A stretch of 64,000 bases of DNA from Novipirellula galeiformis (GCF_007860095.1 NZ_SJPT01000005.1:372001-436000); one strand, 5' to 3'. Shown: positions 35,111 to 44,254, counted from the stretch's first letter. Translations and numbers: made by a program. The notes: generated by a model not told the origin, from the letters alone.

Positions 35111-36025
35111 TCACCGGCGGGCGGGTACCACCATCGCGGATGCGAACACCGCTGCGACTCCCACCAGCCCCGGCACGATATTGAGCAGGGCAATCGAAGC
35201 CATCCCGGGCCATTGGTAATCGGGCATGGGTGCAGCGAGAATGGCGGGGCTTTCGTGATGCCCAAGCGCCGTCAACGTCGCTTCAAGTCCATCGGGCCAC
35301 GGCGACGCAAACGGCGTGGCAACGACCACCAGGATTGCCGCCAACCCCAGTCCCGCGACCGCGTGGCTGACACGGATCGCTGGCGCTGGCGACTGGTGGT
35401 TGCCCAGCAATGCAGCCGACCGCCAGCTCCACAACGCGGACATCGCCGCCACCGTGATCGCCGCTTCGCCAATACCGATCACGCTATGGGCGAGCACCAT
35501 CGCCGTTACCGTCGGAACCAGTGGAAAGTCACCGCTGGTAGACAACTGCAAACTGCACACTCCGGCGCCGATCGTTACCGCGACCCAAGATGCGACGGCC
35601 GCGGCGAAGAGTGAACCCGCTTTCCCATCGAACCGTTTGCGCAAACGATCATAGATCGCGTAGCCGACAAGCGAACCGACCATGCCCATGTTCACGACAT
35701 TGGCCCCCAGCGCAGTGATCCCACCATCTTGGAACAATAAACACTGGACAACCAGGACCGCAGTGATCGCCAACATCCCGGCCCAGGGGCCAAGAATCAC
35801 CGCCGCCAATACGGCTCCGACCCAATGCCCCGAAACCTCAATCCCGACCGGAAAATTGAACATCTGAGCAGCAAAGACGCAGGCCGCGACGACACTCAGC
35901 GAGGGAACTTTTTGTCGTGGAAATTCATGGTAAACGCGATACGCCGCGTAGCCAACGCCGGCCACCGCAATCGCGGTCATGGCGATACCGGTACTGGGGT
36001 CCATCACGTGGTCTGGAACGTGCAT
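35111..36025 (-). CDS. cbiM: CbiM/NikM-type nickel or cobalt ECF permease
   Basis: A 304-residue integral membrane protein with about eight helices. It starts with the metal-binding N-terminus MHVPDHVMDP (His2) and has the family segments AQMFNFPVGIEVSGHWVGA and GANVVNMGMVG. This is the substrate-specific component of an energy-coupling-factor transporter; ATPase and T components are not in the window. Being the last gene of the hyp/hhy cluster, nickel is the likely cargo. MHVPDH at 36025 was chosen as the start because the free N-terminal His is essential in the family. Confidence 0.87.
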   Translation of the reverse strand: MHVPDHVMDPSTGIAMTAIAVAGVGYAAYRVYHEFPRQKVPSLSVVAACVFAAQMFNFPVGIEVSGHWVGAVLAAVILGPWAGMLAITAVLVVQCLLFQDGGITALGANVVNMGMVGSLVGYAIYDRLRKRFDGKAGSLFAAAVASWVAVTIGAGVCSLQLSTSGDFPLVPTVTAMVLAHSVIGIGEAAITVAAMSALWSWRSAALLGNHQSPAPAIRVSHAVAGLGLAAILVVVATPFASPWPDGLEATLTALGHHESPAILAAPMPDYQWPGMASIALLNIVPGLVGVAAVFASAMVVPARR

Positions 36026-36061
36026 GATTATCTCTCCCAAAACGAACTGACGGTGCGAGTG

Positions 36062-36820
36062 TTAGGTAGGGTCGGTCATTGACGCATTTCGTTGCGTTTC
36101 CAAGCGATGGAACCAACGCTCCATCTGAGTTCCTGACTTGGCCGATACTTCCAAAATATCCATCCCTGGACGCACGGCATGAATATGTTTGTGGGCGGTC
36201 ACCGCGTCGAACTCGACCACTTCGGCCAAGTCCATCTTGGTGATCACCGCGATATCGGCCGTGTTAAATATCGTCGGATACTTGAGCGGTTTGTCTTCCC
36301 CTTCGGTCGTGGAAAACAACACCAACCGTAGACTTTCACCCAAGTCATAGGTTGCCGGGCAGACCAGATTGCCGACATTCTCAATAAACAAATAATCAAG
36401 TTCTTCGAGCGTCCAGCCGTCCAATGCGTTCTCCACCATCTCGGCTTCCAAATGGCACACCGTCCCCGTCGTGATTTGACGTACCGGCACCTCGGCGCGG
36501 GCCAGTCGAGCGGCGTCGTTTTCAGTCGCCAAATCACCCACCAGCGCTGCGACGCGATGTCCCCGTTGTCGCATGGATGCGAGCGTTTGTTCGAGAAACA
36601 TCGTCTTGCCCGATCCGGGACTTGAAACCAAGCTGACCACAAATACATTGTGGTCGCGAAAGCGTTGTCTCAAGCGACGCGCCGCGACATCGTTCTGTTT
36701 GAGTATCTTGGTACGGACTTGAACCAGTCTTGTCGGATTGGCCGCTGAATGATTCGACATGCCTGGATTCGGGACGTTTGCATTTGAGACGGTTGCATTT
36801 GAGACGGTTGGAATCGGCAC
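36062..36820 (-). CDS. hypB: Hydrogenase nickel-insertion GTPase HypB
   Basis: A 252-residue GTPase that delivers nickel to hydrogenase precursors with HypA. It has the P-loop SSPGSGKT, metal-site segment TGTVCHLEAEMV, FIENVGNLVCPA and the guanine motif ITKMD. The N-terminus (VSNATVSNANVPNPG) is a short repeat and lacks the histidine-rich nickel store of some HypB proteins. The GTG at 36820 was chosen: GGAGGT lies six bases upstream and the codon shares one base with the hypA stop. The frame extends 34 codons further upstream within hypA. Confidence 0.92.
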   Translation of the reverse strand: MPIPTVSNATVSNANVPNPGMSNHSAANPTRLVQVRTKILKQNDVAARRLRQRFRDHNVFVVSLVSSPGSGKTMFLEQTLASMRQRGHRVAALVGDLATENDAARLARAEVPVRQITTGTVCHLEAEMVENALDGWTLEELDYLFIENVGNLVCPATYDLGESLRLVLFSTTEGEDKPLKYPTIFNTADIAVITKMDLAEVVEFDAVTAHKHIHAVRPGMDILEVSAKSGTQMERWFHRLETQRNASMTDPT

Positions 36821-37179
36821 TAGACTACCTCCATCGGTTCTAATTCCATCGCGACCACTTCCAATTCGCAGCCCTGAGTGATCTCGGGCGACAGGGTTCC
36901 GCAGACGCTGCAACACAGACATTGAATGGAATCGGCTAATTGTTCACAACCGCATTGCGGGCAATGAACTCGCACGGGCATGTCCTCGATCTTCAATTCG
37001 GCAGCGGCCAACAAAGTGTCCTCACGGGCCAATTCAAACGCCGACAACAACGCTTCGCTGACCACGCCCGACATGCGACCGATTTTCAGATGGACCGCGA
37101 TCACGCGGGCGTCGCCTCGTGTACGCGATTCTTCACAGGCGATGTCGATAATGCTCATTGCGATCGAAAGTTCGTGCAT
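36820..37179 (-). CDS. hypA: Hydrogenase nickel chaperone HypA
   Basis: A 119-residue protein beginning MHELSIAMSI with the nickel-binding His2-Glu3 pair. The zinc-ribbon cysteines are CPQC and CSVC, with two further Cys next to them. It passes nickel to HypB. Its 5' end overlaps the endopeptidase gene by 25 bases. Confidence 0.93.
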   Translation of the reverse strand: MHELSIAMSIIDIACEESRTRGDARVIAVHLKIGRMSGVVSEALLSAFELAREDTLLAAAELKIEDMPVRVHCPQCGCEQLADSIQCLCCSVCGTLSPEITQGCELEVVAMELEPMEVV

Positions 37180-37736
37180 AATTTGTTACTTCCCTTGTGG
37201 ATACGGCTTGATGCTTCAAGCCGCTGCGTGAGTAAGGTTTCCGATAACCGTTTGACTAACTTCACCGCCTCGCTAACCGCCGCCCCAACCGGTGCACTCA
37301 ATCCCATCCGTCCCTCTTCGCCCCCCAAGTCCGCCGGCTGACAACCAACGATCATGACTCGTTTCAAATCGCCTCCCATCGCCTTGACCATTTGCAACAC
37401 TCTCAAAGGGTGCAACGAGTGTGCATCAAGCAGGGCGGACGGGTTCGATTCAAGCTCCAAGCCTTCCAATTCGGGTTCGATCACCCGCAGTGTTCCAGGA
37501 GCTTCGTCCCCTGGGATCGCATCAATCAAAATCACCGCCTCGTGTCCATCGAGCAGTGCGTAGGCCAAATCGATGCCACGAATCCCATAATCCACCACAC
37601 GCACGTCGTCGGGCCAATCCAATAAAAGTAGCTGACGCGCCACTTCGCTTCCGAAGCCATCGTCGCCGAGAAAGATGTTTCCGATCCCCGCGACTAGAAT
37701 CGCATCGATTGAATGGGAGTTTGAGGATAGGTTCAT
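37155..37736 (-). CDS. Hydrogenase maturation endopeptidase for the group 1h enzyme
   Basis: A 193-residue HyaD/HybD-family protease. The core ILVAGIGNIFLGDDGFG carries the GIGN-DDGFG motif, and LIDAIPG and the histidine in DAHSLHPL complete the nickel-binding site. It should clip the 22-residue tail of HhyL. ATG at 37736 is preferred; a GTG two codons earlier is possible. It differs clearly from the 3b protease at 2677. Confidence 0.87.
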   Translation of the reverse strand: MNLSSNSHSIDAILVAGIGNIFLGDDGFGSEVARQLLLLDWPDDVRVVDYGIRGIDLAYALLDGHEAVILIDAIPGDEAPGTLRVIEPELEGLELESNPSALLDAHSLHPLRVLQMVKAMGGDLKRVMIVGCQPADLGGEEGRMGLSAPVGAAVSEAVKLVKRLSETLLTQRLEASSRIHKGSNKLCTNFRSQ

Positions 37737-37792
37737 GATCACGGACCTTTCGCAGTAGCGTTGGAGACGCCAACCTCGCTTTGACTAAATGC

Positions 37793-38104
37793 TCACGTCG
37801 CCTCGGCATCCATCGGTTCGACTTCTTCGAGTTGATAAAAGAAGCGGTGTCCCGGTTGCCGCAACATGCCAAGGTCACGACCGGGATCGTCTTCCATGAC
37901 CAAGGCAAGATGGACGTGATCTTCATAATCTTGTTCAATCGCTTCGATGATGGCGACTTTCCCGCTCAACAGACAATCCATCGCGTCGCCTCCTTTTTGG
38001 GGACAAACGCGAACACGGTCGCCGACTCGCAAATCGCGTCCTCCACAGCAGACGCTCTCGAGTTGGGGCCGCGCCTCCAATCGATTCCAGTCGTCTTGTT
38101 GCAT
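37793..38104 (-). CDS. Small conserved-looking protein of the hydrogenase cluster, function unknown
   Basis: A 103-residue soluble protein. It has VCCGGRDLRVGDRVRVCPQKGGDAMD, a glycine-rich hairpin region with three Cys, followed by a beta-rich stretch (SGKVAIIEAIEQDYEDHVHLALVM) and HRFFYQLEEVEPM. The layout recalls small SH3/KOW-like beta proteins, similar in concept to HypC. The start MQQDDWN at 38104 has GGAGGG eight bases upstream. It lies between the 340-residue protein and the endopeptidase. I do not recognise a named family; a role in assembly or regulation of the group 1h enzyme is inferred from position. Confidence 0.75.
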   Translation of the reverse strand: MQQDDWNRLEARPQLESVCCGGRDLRVGDRVRVCPQKGGDAMDCLLSGKVAIIEAIEQDYEDHVHLALVMEDDPGRDLGMLRQPGHRFFYQLEEVEPMDAEAT

Positions 38105-38201
38105 GTTTGCTTCCCTCCAATAAAACGCAGCAGAATTCGCTACGAGTGTTTGATTGCAGCCATGATGTTTGAAAATCTTTTCGACCTCGACGCTGGCCCC
38201 C

Positions 38202-39224
38202 TCACGTGACCTTGGATGATCCATGCAAATTCATCATCTGCGCCGAAGACATCGACTCGGTTCGATTCAATATCTGTCTCGCTCGTTCATCCACATTCCG
38301 CATTTCCATTTTTTCTTGATCGGTCATCGTCATCACTCGCAGCGCCAACATTTCGTCAATCTCGGTGCCGTCAAAAAAGTCACCACTACTTTGAGACGCG
38401 ATTTGCGGATAGTCGTACAAAATGATAGGGGCAGCCAACATACAGCCACGATCCGGTTCAATGCCTGCGAGAACGGGCCACAGCCCTCTATTTTCACATG
38501 CCGCCACACGGTCGGCATATTCCGGCGGCGGATCGATTGCGGAAACAAACTCGCCCCCGTCGACACCGAGGATGATGTGCGTCGAGGCAAGCACTTGATC
38601 GAACGGATCCTCTTGGTAGGCGGATGAAGGCATCGCCATTTCGGAGATATTTTGTAGTTCGACGGTCAATTGGAAGACTCGATCCTCCAACGCGACGCAA
38701 GCCGTTTTGACACCCACGCCGATCATCGCCTGGCTACGACGCACGAGTCCCACACAATGTCCGTCGCGGGTCAACAACTGCAAACCGGAGTCGATCCCGA
38801 AGGAATACACGTCGTGGCTGTGACAGCCCCCAAGTTCGCAAAGCGGTTGGATCGGACCAACGATTTCGCGTTCGATCGCTTCCTGCCATGTCTGATAAAG
38901 CGTGCCGTCAACGTCCATCGACGCGACCCGATGCGCATGCAACTCCCAATCCTCGGGCAATCTTTCAACCGGTATCTCAAGCTCGAAGACGTCCCGATTC
39001 AGCAGATGCAAAAAACGAACGGTGACATTGACGGTCGGGGTCTCGCCAATCACCAAGCACTCGGTCCGCATCGTGGAGGGTTCGCCAGCACGATTCCCCG
39101 CCGGGTAGAGTGTCCCAAAGTGGTAGCGTTTTTGATTTTTGATCGCCGAGGCCCGGTAGGGATAGAGGATATAGCCCTCGTACAAAACCGCGTCCGCGAT
39201 TTGCTTGACTCGCTCAATATTCAT
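38202..39224 (-). CDS. Hydrogenase-cluster protein of unknown function (340 residues)
   Basis: A soluble protein without signal peptide or obvious metal motif. It starts with VKQIADAVLYEGYILYPYR, continues with a beta-rich middle and ends with a charged helical region. The segment LYPYRASAIKNQKRYHFGTLYP is strikingly aromatic. Its ATG overlaps the DUF6084-like stop (ATGA), so it is made together with the other accessory genes. Proteins of this kind accompany group 1h hydrogenase operons as far as I recall, but I cannot name its function. Nothing suggests a pseudogene. Confidence 0.8.
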   Translation of the reverse strand: MNIERVKQIADAVLYEGYILYPYRASAIKNQKRYHFGTLYPAGNRAGEPSTMRTECLVIGETPTVNVTVRFLHLLNRDVFELEIPVERLPEDWELHAHRVASMDVDGTLYQTWQEAIEREIVGPIQPLCELGGCHSHDVYSFGIDSGLQLLTRDGHCVGLVRRSQAMIGVGVKTACVALEDRVFQLTVELQNISEMAMPSSAYQEDPFDQVLASTHIILGVDGGEFVSAIDPPPEYADRVAACENRGLWPVLAGIEPDRGCMLAAPIILYDYPQIASQSSGDFFDGTEIDEMLALRVMTMTDQEKMEMRNVDERARQILNRTESMSSAQMMNLHGSSKVT

Positions 39225-39868
39225 TGCGTCGTCCCCTCTGCTGCGGTTTCAAGCAATCGCTCTAGCGCTTGCTCGAATGTCGGGATTCCATGGTCTCGCT
39301 TGTATTGCTGTAGTGAATCGAACGCATCACGTTGCAAACACAACCAAGCCGAGTTGGGGTAGTAATGCTCCATCATCTGCTTCCAAACGGCGATGGGCAT
39401 CCGATAGCGAGCCTCTTTGTCCCAAGAGATTTGAGTGGTCTGAAGCCCCCGCTCGCCACGATAGAAGATCGTCCCGCTGAACTGAAATAACAACGGGATC
39501 TCGCCATCATCGATGGCCGCAAAATACTTGGTGGCTGCGACATTGAAATCGAATGTGCAAGTCACCGGCAAAGTCACCTCCACCCTCGAGGTGAACGGCG
39601 GCACATTGACCGTGGCGTGCGTCCACAACATCGTCTTTAACGTTTGACTCCAGCGATGCGGTGGACCGAACAAATCGAGCAACCCCGGCTTTTCATCGTC
39701 CTTGTAGAGACGTTGGAGCGTTTCGATTTGAAGTTGGCATTGAAGTGAAATGTTTTGCACCGCGGGTTCCCCGTCATGATGGGTCACCCGGAGTCCAAAT
39801 CCGATCATGGGTGCCGCGGCAAACGTAATCGGTTGAGCTGTCAAAATCTCGAAGTTCAAATCAAGCAC
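39221..39868 (-). CDS. DUF6084-like hydrogenase-cluster protein
   Basis: A 215-residue protein with a beta-rich body and a helical C-terminus (PIAVWKQMMEHYYPNSAWL and LQQYKRDHGIPTFEQALERLL). The order NifU-like, DUF5947, DUF6084 is the arrangement I know from actinobacterial group 1h operons, and the C-terminal helix pattern fits DUF6084. The GTG at 39868 has AAAGGAG seven bases upstream; the frame opens 32 codons earlier inside the previous gene. Function unknown, perhaps maturation or electron transfer partner of HhyLS. Confidence 0.72.
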   Translation of the reverse strand: MLDLNFEILTAQPITFAAAPMIGFGLRVTHHDGEPAVQNISLQCQLQIETLQRLYKDDEKPGLLDLFGPPHRWSQTLKTMLWTHATVNVPPFTSRVEVTLPVTCTFDFNVAATKYFAAIDDGEIPLLFQFSGTIFYRGERGLQTTQISWDKEARYRMPIAVWKQMMEHYYPNSAWLCLQRDAFDSLQQYKRDHGIPTFEQALERLLETAAEGTTQ

Positions 39869-40535
39869 GACTGGACTCCTTTGCAAATGGAGCCGAAGCG
39901 ATGCGCAGCCTTGAAAAGAACGCGTTGATTTCCCGCCACACTTCGGTACCGCCGGACAACCCATGCCAATGGGTGCGCATCATGCCGACGAGTTCATAAC
40001 AGCGATCGATCGGGACGAGGTAGTACTGGAAATCACCGTCGCGATCGAGCCGGTTCACTAACAAAGCTTCGACGTCTGGCTGCATGTCCTCGACGATTGG
40101 GTTGTCCGTGGCAATCGAATCCCAAGCTTGTAATGTCAAGCTGGACTCCGTGGCACCCGCTGGACTGGGATAAACCGCCACGACTTTTTGCTGCGGCGTG
40201 CTATCGTAGAAAAACACCACATTGATCGGGACACGCAAATCGTCCCATTGGGCATCGCTCAATTGAAAATTGGTCAACTCGGCAAACCGTCTCGGTACGC
40301 GGCGGTAGCTGACATCGCTATCGCTGCCGACGTGCCCCGTAAACAAGATCGCACACGCTTCGCAACAACAGAGAATATTCCGGCGGTGAATCTCCACGAG
40401 ATGATCGTGATTTTTGGCAAGTTTGAGATTACATAACTCGCAACGCTCACTCGGCTGGCGACGTGATTGCACAAGTTGCCTGAGTCGGGTGAAACCGGAT
40501 GGCAGCGGCTTTGCGGAGTTCATTTGAGTGGTCAT
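39861..40535 (-). CDS. DUF5947-like protein with cysteine motif
   Basis: A 224-residue protein. Near the N-terminus are CELCNLKL, then HDHLVEIHRRNILCCCEACAILF, i.e. a CxxC plus CCCxxC group likely to bind a metal or iron-sulfur cluster. Later segments are YRRVPRRFAELTNF, IPxNVVFFYDST-type strand and AVYPSPAGATESSL. These fit DUF5947, known to accompany group 1h hydrogenases. It overlaps the NifU-like gene by ATGA and the next gene by eight bases. Function unknown; a rubredoxin-like or cluster-carrying role is a guess. Confidence 0.75.
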   Translation of the reverse strand: MTTQMNSAKPLPSGFTRLRQLVQSRRQPSERCELCNLKLAKNHDHLVEIHRRNILCCCEACAILFTGHVGSDSDVSYRRVPRRFAELTNFQLSDAQWDDLRVPINVVFFYDSTPQQKVVAVYPSPAGATESSLTLQAWDSIATDNPIVEDMQPDVEALLVNRLDRDGDFQYYLVPIDRCYELVGMMRTHWHGLSGGTEVWREINAFFSRLRIASAPFAKESSRA

Positions 40536-41098
40536 CGTGTCGCCGGGGATCCCAATTGCACGAGAACTTTGGGGGCCTGTGTCGAATCAACCTGGGTCGA
40601 ATCAGCCACGCCCTCGACCAACACCCAGCGGATCTCCGGAGCGGATTCGAAGATCGCCTTTTCAATCGTATGCTTAGCGGTTAATGCCGAGGAAGGACAA
40701 CCATCACAACTGCCTTGCATTCGCAATCGCACCGTATCGGCCGTGATCGAGATTAGTTCGACGTTGCCACCATGCGATTCCAAGTACGGTCGGACGCTCT
40801 CCAACGCGTCGCGGACGCGTTGCTCGGATGCCTGCGGATGCAAATCATAGAGCACTAACAAACTTGCGACCAACGGATCCTCGGCCCACCGCACCAAGGC
40901 ATCGCGGTTACCGACACCGTCGCTGACGGTGATGGCGGTGACCATTCGCGTCAGCGCCTCACCGTGGTAGTCTAGGATCGCGGCGAGCACGTCCAGCATC
41001 TGCTCGCGAATCAGCGGGTCAGCGATGGCGTCGATACTCTCGAGCAAGCTCTCGATTTGGCCGATTCGTTGTTCGAATTCCGCAGCGTCGTGGGTCAT
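40532..41098 (-). CDS. NifU-like scaffold domain protein
   Basis: A 188-residue protein. The C-terminal part is a NifU-type domain with LESHGGNVELISITADTVRLRM and the cluster motif GSCDGCPSS; the N-terminal 100 residues form helices of unknown type. NifU-C domains hand over [4Fe-4S] clusters. In group 1h operons it probably loads the hydrogenase small subunit. It is the first gene after hhyL, separated by a 187-bp repeat region. Start at 41098 chosen over a frame 16 codons longer. Confidence 0.82.
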   Translation of the reverse strand: MTHDAAEFEQRIGQIESLLESIDAIADPLIREQMLDVLAAILDYHGEALTRMVTAITVSDGVGNRDALVRWAEDPLVASLLVLYDLHPQASEQRVRDALESVRPYLESHGGNVELISITADTVRLRMQGSCDGCPSSALTAKHTIEKAIFESAPEIRWVLVEGVADSTQVDSTQAPKVLVQLGSPATR

Positions 41099-41166
41099 AA
41101 CAAATTCTCTGGGGGGATGGCTTCGATACGTTTCGGAAAGGGACAAAGGGTCGTCGAGGTCCCTCG

Positions 41167-41246
41167 CTGACGCGTCGGGTTATGATTTGCTAGGTAAAAC
41201 TGCAATAGCGCAACTTCAAAACTGACGCGTCGGGTTATGATTTGCT
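41167..41246. repeat. Pair of 25-bp direct repeats of a dispersed family
   Basis: Two identical 25-bp copies, 41167-41191 and 41222-41246, each start CTGACGCGTCGGGTTATG. They lie 55 bp apart between hhyL and the NifU-like gene. The spacer GCGCAACTTCAAAAC recurs at 50406-50420 (as ACGCAACTTCAAAAC) before the related CTCGCTTCGGGTTAG, and a diverged form, CTGACACGCCGGGTCAG, is at 53378-53394. Confidence 0.8.
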
Positions 41247-41285
41247 GCAACAGCGCAGAAGGCTTCGGGTTGTGAATCATCCAAG

Positions 41286-43085
41286 CTAGCCGTGTGCGGC
41301 ACCGAACATCGGCGAGTGGTGCGTTTCGATGGTTTTGCCGTTGCCCACGTACATGTGGACGCCACAGGGCAAACAGGGATCAAAGCTGCGAACGGCCCTC
41401 ATGATGTCGATCCCTTTAAAATTCTCTGGCCCGTTTTCTTCAAAGATCGGCGTGCCTTGAACGGCGTCTTCGTAGGGTCCCGGCGTGCCGTCACTATCGC
41501 GTGGGTTCGCATTCCAAGGTGTCGGCGGGTAGGGATGGTAATTAGCAATTTTGCCATCGCGAATCACCATATGATGCGAAAGCACGCCTCGAACGGCCTC
41601 ATGGAATCCGCAACCGATTGCTTCGTCGGGGACCTTGAAATCGGTCCACGTTTTTGTGTTGCCTGCGTGCAACTCTGCAAGCGCCCGCTCGACGAAGTGC
41701 ATCGCACACGCTGCCGCATAGGCTTGAAAATAGGTTCTCGCTCGGTTGCGTTCGATCGCGTTACTCCATTTTGGGATTTCCCACTCAAACTCGACTTCGC
41801 CCATCGTGGCGGTTTTGGGCATCAACATTTTGACACTGTGCCCGGTCGCTTTGACGTAACCAATGTCGACTTTGCCGGCCAATGCGGTGGCCCAAAAGCG
41901 AGCGATCGGTCCGCCACCGGTATCCAGCGCCAAATGGTCACCGGTGCGTTTATCCAACCATCGCGGACACATGACCCACGTGTACTTGTCGTCGAAATTT
42001 CGCTTTTGAGGCTTGGGAATCGTGGTTTGGTTCCACGGATGCCGCATGTCAACGGGATTGCCCAACGGGTCTTTCTCAACAAATTTCTCACTGTTTTGCC
42101 AATCGTCATAGAACGAACTGCCAAGCAAAATGCGGATGCCGAGGTTAATGTCCACCAAGTTAGTCGTCACCAATTCACCATCGATGACAATGCCTGGGGT
42201 CACGAACATCTCGTTGCCCCAGGCGTCCATCCGTTGGTAGGTGTAATCGCAGTGGTCGGGATTGTTAAACGATCCCCAACACCCCAGCAAGATTCGACGT
42301 CGACCGACTTCTTCGTAGCCTGGCAACGCTTCGTACCAGAATTGGAACAAGTCATCGTGCAACGGCACACACTTCTTCATGAACTCGATGTACCGCATCA
42401 GCCGGACGATGTAATCGGTAAACAGTTGCACCGAGGGTACCGTGCCCACGCCGCCGGGATACAGGGTGGACGGATGCACGTGGCGTCCTTCCATCAAACA
42501 AAACATTTCGCGGGTATAACGACTGACTTGCAGCGTTTCTCGATAGAACTCGCCGGTGAACGGGTTCAACGCCGTCATGATCTCAGCGATCGTTTTGTAA
42601 CCATGCAAATGGGCGTGGGGCGCTTCGCTGTGCAGCGCTTTCTCCCAGACGCCTGGGTTGGTTTCCCGGACCATTGTTTCGCAATAATCGACGCCCACCA
42701 AGTTGTCTTGGTAGAGATTGTGGTCGAACATGTACTCGGCAGCTTCACCAAGATTCATAATCCACTCCGCGATCGCTGGCGGCTTGATCCCGAAGGCCAT
42801 ATTTTGAGCGTAGGTGGCGCACGTGGCGTGGTTATCACCGCAGATGCCACAGATCCGGCTGGTGATGAAATGAGCATCCCGCGGGTCTTTGTTCTTCATA
42901 AAGATGCTGTAACCGCGAAAGATCGATGAGGTGCTGTGGCACTCGGCAACGACTTTGTTATCGAAGTCGATTTTGGTGTAGATGCCCAAACTGCCGACGA
43001 TACGGGTGATCGGATCCCAACTCATCTCGACCAAATTCCCGCTGCCGGATTTGGATACACGACTCGGGTTGGTGGCGGTACTCAT
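41286..43085 (-). CDS. hhyL: Group 1h [NiFe] hydrogenase large subunit
   Basis: A 599-residue catalytic subunit. The first nickel-ligand pair is in RICGICGDNH (C79, C82), the second in DPCLPCGVH, followed by the tail MYVGNGKTIETHHSPMFG that the endopeptidase removes. The GICGDNH signature, the length and the accompanying NifU, DUF5947 and DUF6084 genes place it with the actinobacterial-type, oxygen-tolerant, high-affinity enzymes that oxidise atmospheric H2. MSTATNP at 43085 was selected as the start; the extra 18 codons lack support. Phylogenetic placement was not computed. Confidence 0.93.
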   Translation of the reverse strand: MSTATNPSRVSKSGSGNLVEMSWDPITRIVGSLGIYTKIDFDNKVVAECHSTSSIFRGYSIFMKNKDPRDAHFITSRICGICGDNHATCATYAQNMAFGIKPPAIAEWIMNLGEAAEYMFDHNLYQDNLVGVDYCETMVRETNPGVWEKALHSEAPHAHLHGYKTIAEIMTALNPFTGEFYRETLQVSRYTREMFCLMEGRHVHPSTLYPGGVGTVPSVQLFTDYIVRLMRYIEFMKKCVPLHDDLFQFWYEALPGYEEVGRRRILLGCWGSFNNPDHCDYTYQRMDAWGNEMFVTPGIVIDGELVTTNLVDINLGIRILLGSSFYDDWQNSEKFVEKDPLGNPVDMRHPWNQTTIPKPQKRNFDDKYTWVMCPRWLDKRTGDHLALDTGGGPIARFWATALAGKVDIGYVKATGHSVKMLMPKTATMGEVEFEWEIPKWSNAIERNRARTYFQAYAAACAMHFVERALAELHAGNTKTWTDFKVPDEAIGCGFHEAVRGVLSHHMVIRDGKIANYHPYPPTPWNANPRDSDGTPGPYEDAVQGTPIFEENGPENFKGIDIMRAVRSFDPCLPCGVHMYVGNGKTIETHHSPMFGAAHG

Positions 43086-43176
43086 CACAGGGTTCCTAGC
43101 GGGGTGAATGGAAACAAATGGGGCCCACGGCGATCGCAATTACGGTCATCGTTACTTCGCAAAGCGACGCGTGGGC

Positions 43177-44220
43177 TTAATGCTTAGGCTTGTAGCCTGT
43201 GGTCAGTTCCTTTCGGTTGTGTCTCCAATGGGGTTCTTTATTGAGTTTTCGCTGAGTGATATTTCGCAGCGCTTTGATGATGCCACCGTAGACCATCGAT
43301 CCGGCCGACGAGACGTAACTGCCGGGCGGTGGATTCATGAACGGCATGAATTTGTCGGGGAACCCAGGCATTGTGCAACCAATACAAATTCCACCGACGT
43401 TGGGACAGCCGCCGATGCCGGCCATCCAACCGCGTTTGGGCACGTTGCAATTAACGACCGGTCCCCAGCAGCCGAGTTTGACCAAACATTCGGGTTGACC
43501 GTACTCGCTAGCGAAACGGCCCTGTTCATAGTGACCACCGCGATCACAACCTTCGTGCACGGTCGAGCCGAACAGCCATTTCGGTCGCAGTTTGTCGTCC
43601 AGCGGAATCATGGGTGCCAAGCCGGCAACTTGGTAGAGCAGGTACAAGAGTGTTTCCATAAAATTGTCGGGCTGAACCGGACAACCGGGAACATTGACGA
43701 TCGGCAGCCCCGCTTTGGATTTCCAATCCCAGCCGAGATAGTCGGCCAATCCCATACACCCGGTCGGATTACCTTGCATGGCGTGGATGCCACCATAGGT
43801 CGCACACGTGCCCGCGCCCACGATCGCCAACGCTTTGGGAGCGAGACGATCGATCCACTCGTTCGTCGTGATCGGTTGACCGGTCTCTTCATTGGTCCCC
43901 ATCGCGGCCCAATACCCCTCACCGCTCAGATTCTCGTTGGGAATCGAGCCTTCGACGACCAACACAAACGGGTCGAGCTCGCCGCGCTCGGCCATGTACC
44001 ACCACTTCATAAAATCGTCACCGACTTCATAGGCCAAAACGGGATTGTGCAAATGGACTTTCGGCAAGCCGGGGATCGCGCCGAGCACCACATCTTCGAT
44101 ACTCGGTTGCATCGCTGCGGTGATCGAAACGGAATCTCCATCACAACCCAGCCCGGTGGTCATCCACACGATATGGATCTCTTTCACGTCGGGTTCCCGG
44201 TGCGCTTGGATCGTCTTCAT
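43177..44220 (-). CDS. hhyS: Group 1h [NiFe] hydrogenase small subunit
   Basis: A 347-residue iron-sulfur subunit without the Tat signal usual for group 1 enzymes. The proximal cluster motif is GLGCDGDSV: Cys26 is kept but the usual second Cys is Asp29. Such an Asp ligand is known from the crystal structure of the Ralstonia group 1h (actinobacterial-type) enzyme. Other ligand segments are GAGTCATYGG, VPGCPVQPDN, HEGCDRGGHYEQG, CLVKLGCWGPVVNCNVPKR and CPNVGGICIGCTMPGFP. It is 34 bp downstream of the FNT gene and upstream of hhyL. Confidence 0.93.
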   Translation of the reverse strand: MKTIQAHREPDVKEIHIVWMTTGLGCDGDSVSITAAMQPSIEDVVLGAIPGLPKVHLHNPVLAYEVGDDFMKWWYMAERGELDPFVLVVEGSIPNENLSGEGYWAAMGTNEETGQPITTNEWIDRLAPKALAIVGAGTCATYGGIHAMQGNPTGCMGLADYLGWDWKSKAGLPIVNVPGCPVQPDNFMETLLYLLYQVAGLAPMIPLDDKLRPKWLFGSTVHEGCDRGGHYEQGRFASEYGQPECLVKLGCWGPVVNCNVPKRGWMAGIGGCPNVGGICIGCTMPGFPDKFMPFMNPPPGSYVSSAGSMVYGGIIKALRNITQRKLNKEPHWRHNRKELTTGYKPKH

Positions 44221-44254
44221 CGCAGATCTCCTATGCAGGACGCTTGAGAAACGG

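Noticed and set aside
41292-42929. A 545-codon open frame on the plus strand opposite hhyL
   Set aside because: It is a shadow of the strongly conserved hydrogenase gene; the translated product shows no domain and the same effect is seen opposite hhyS (43108-44247).
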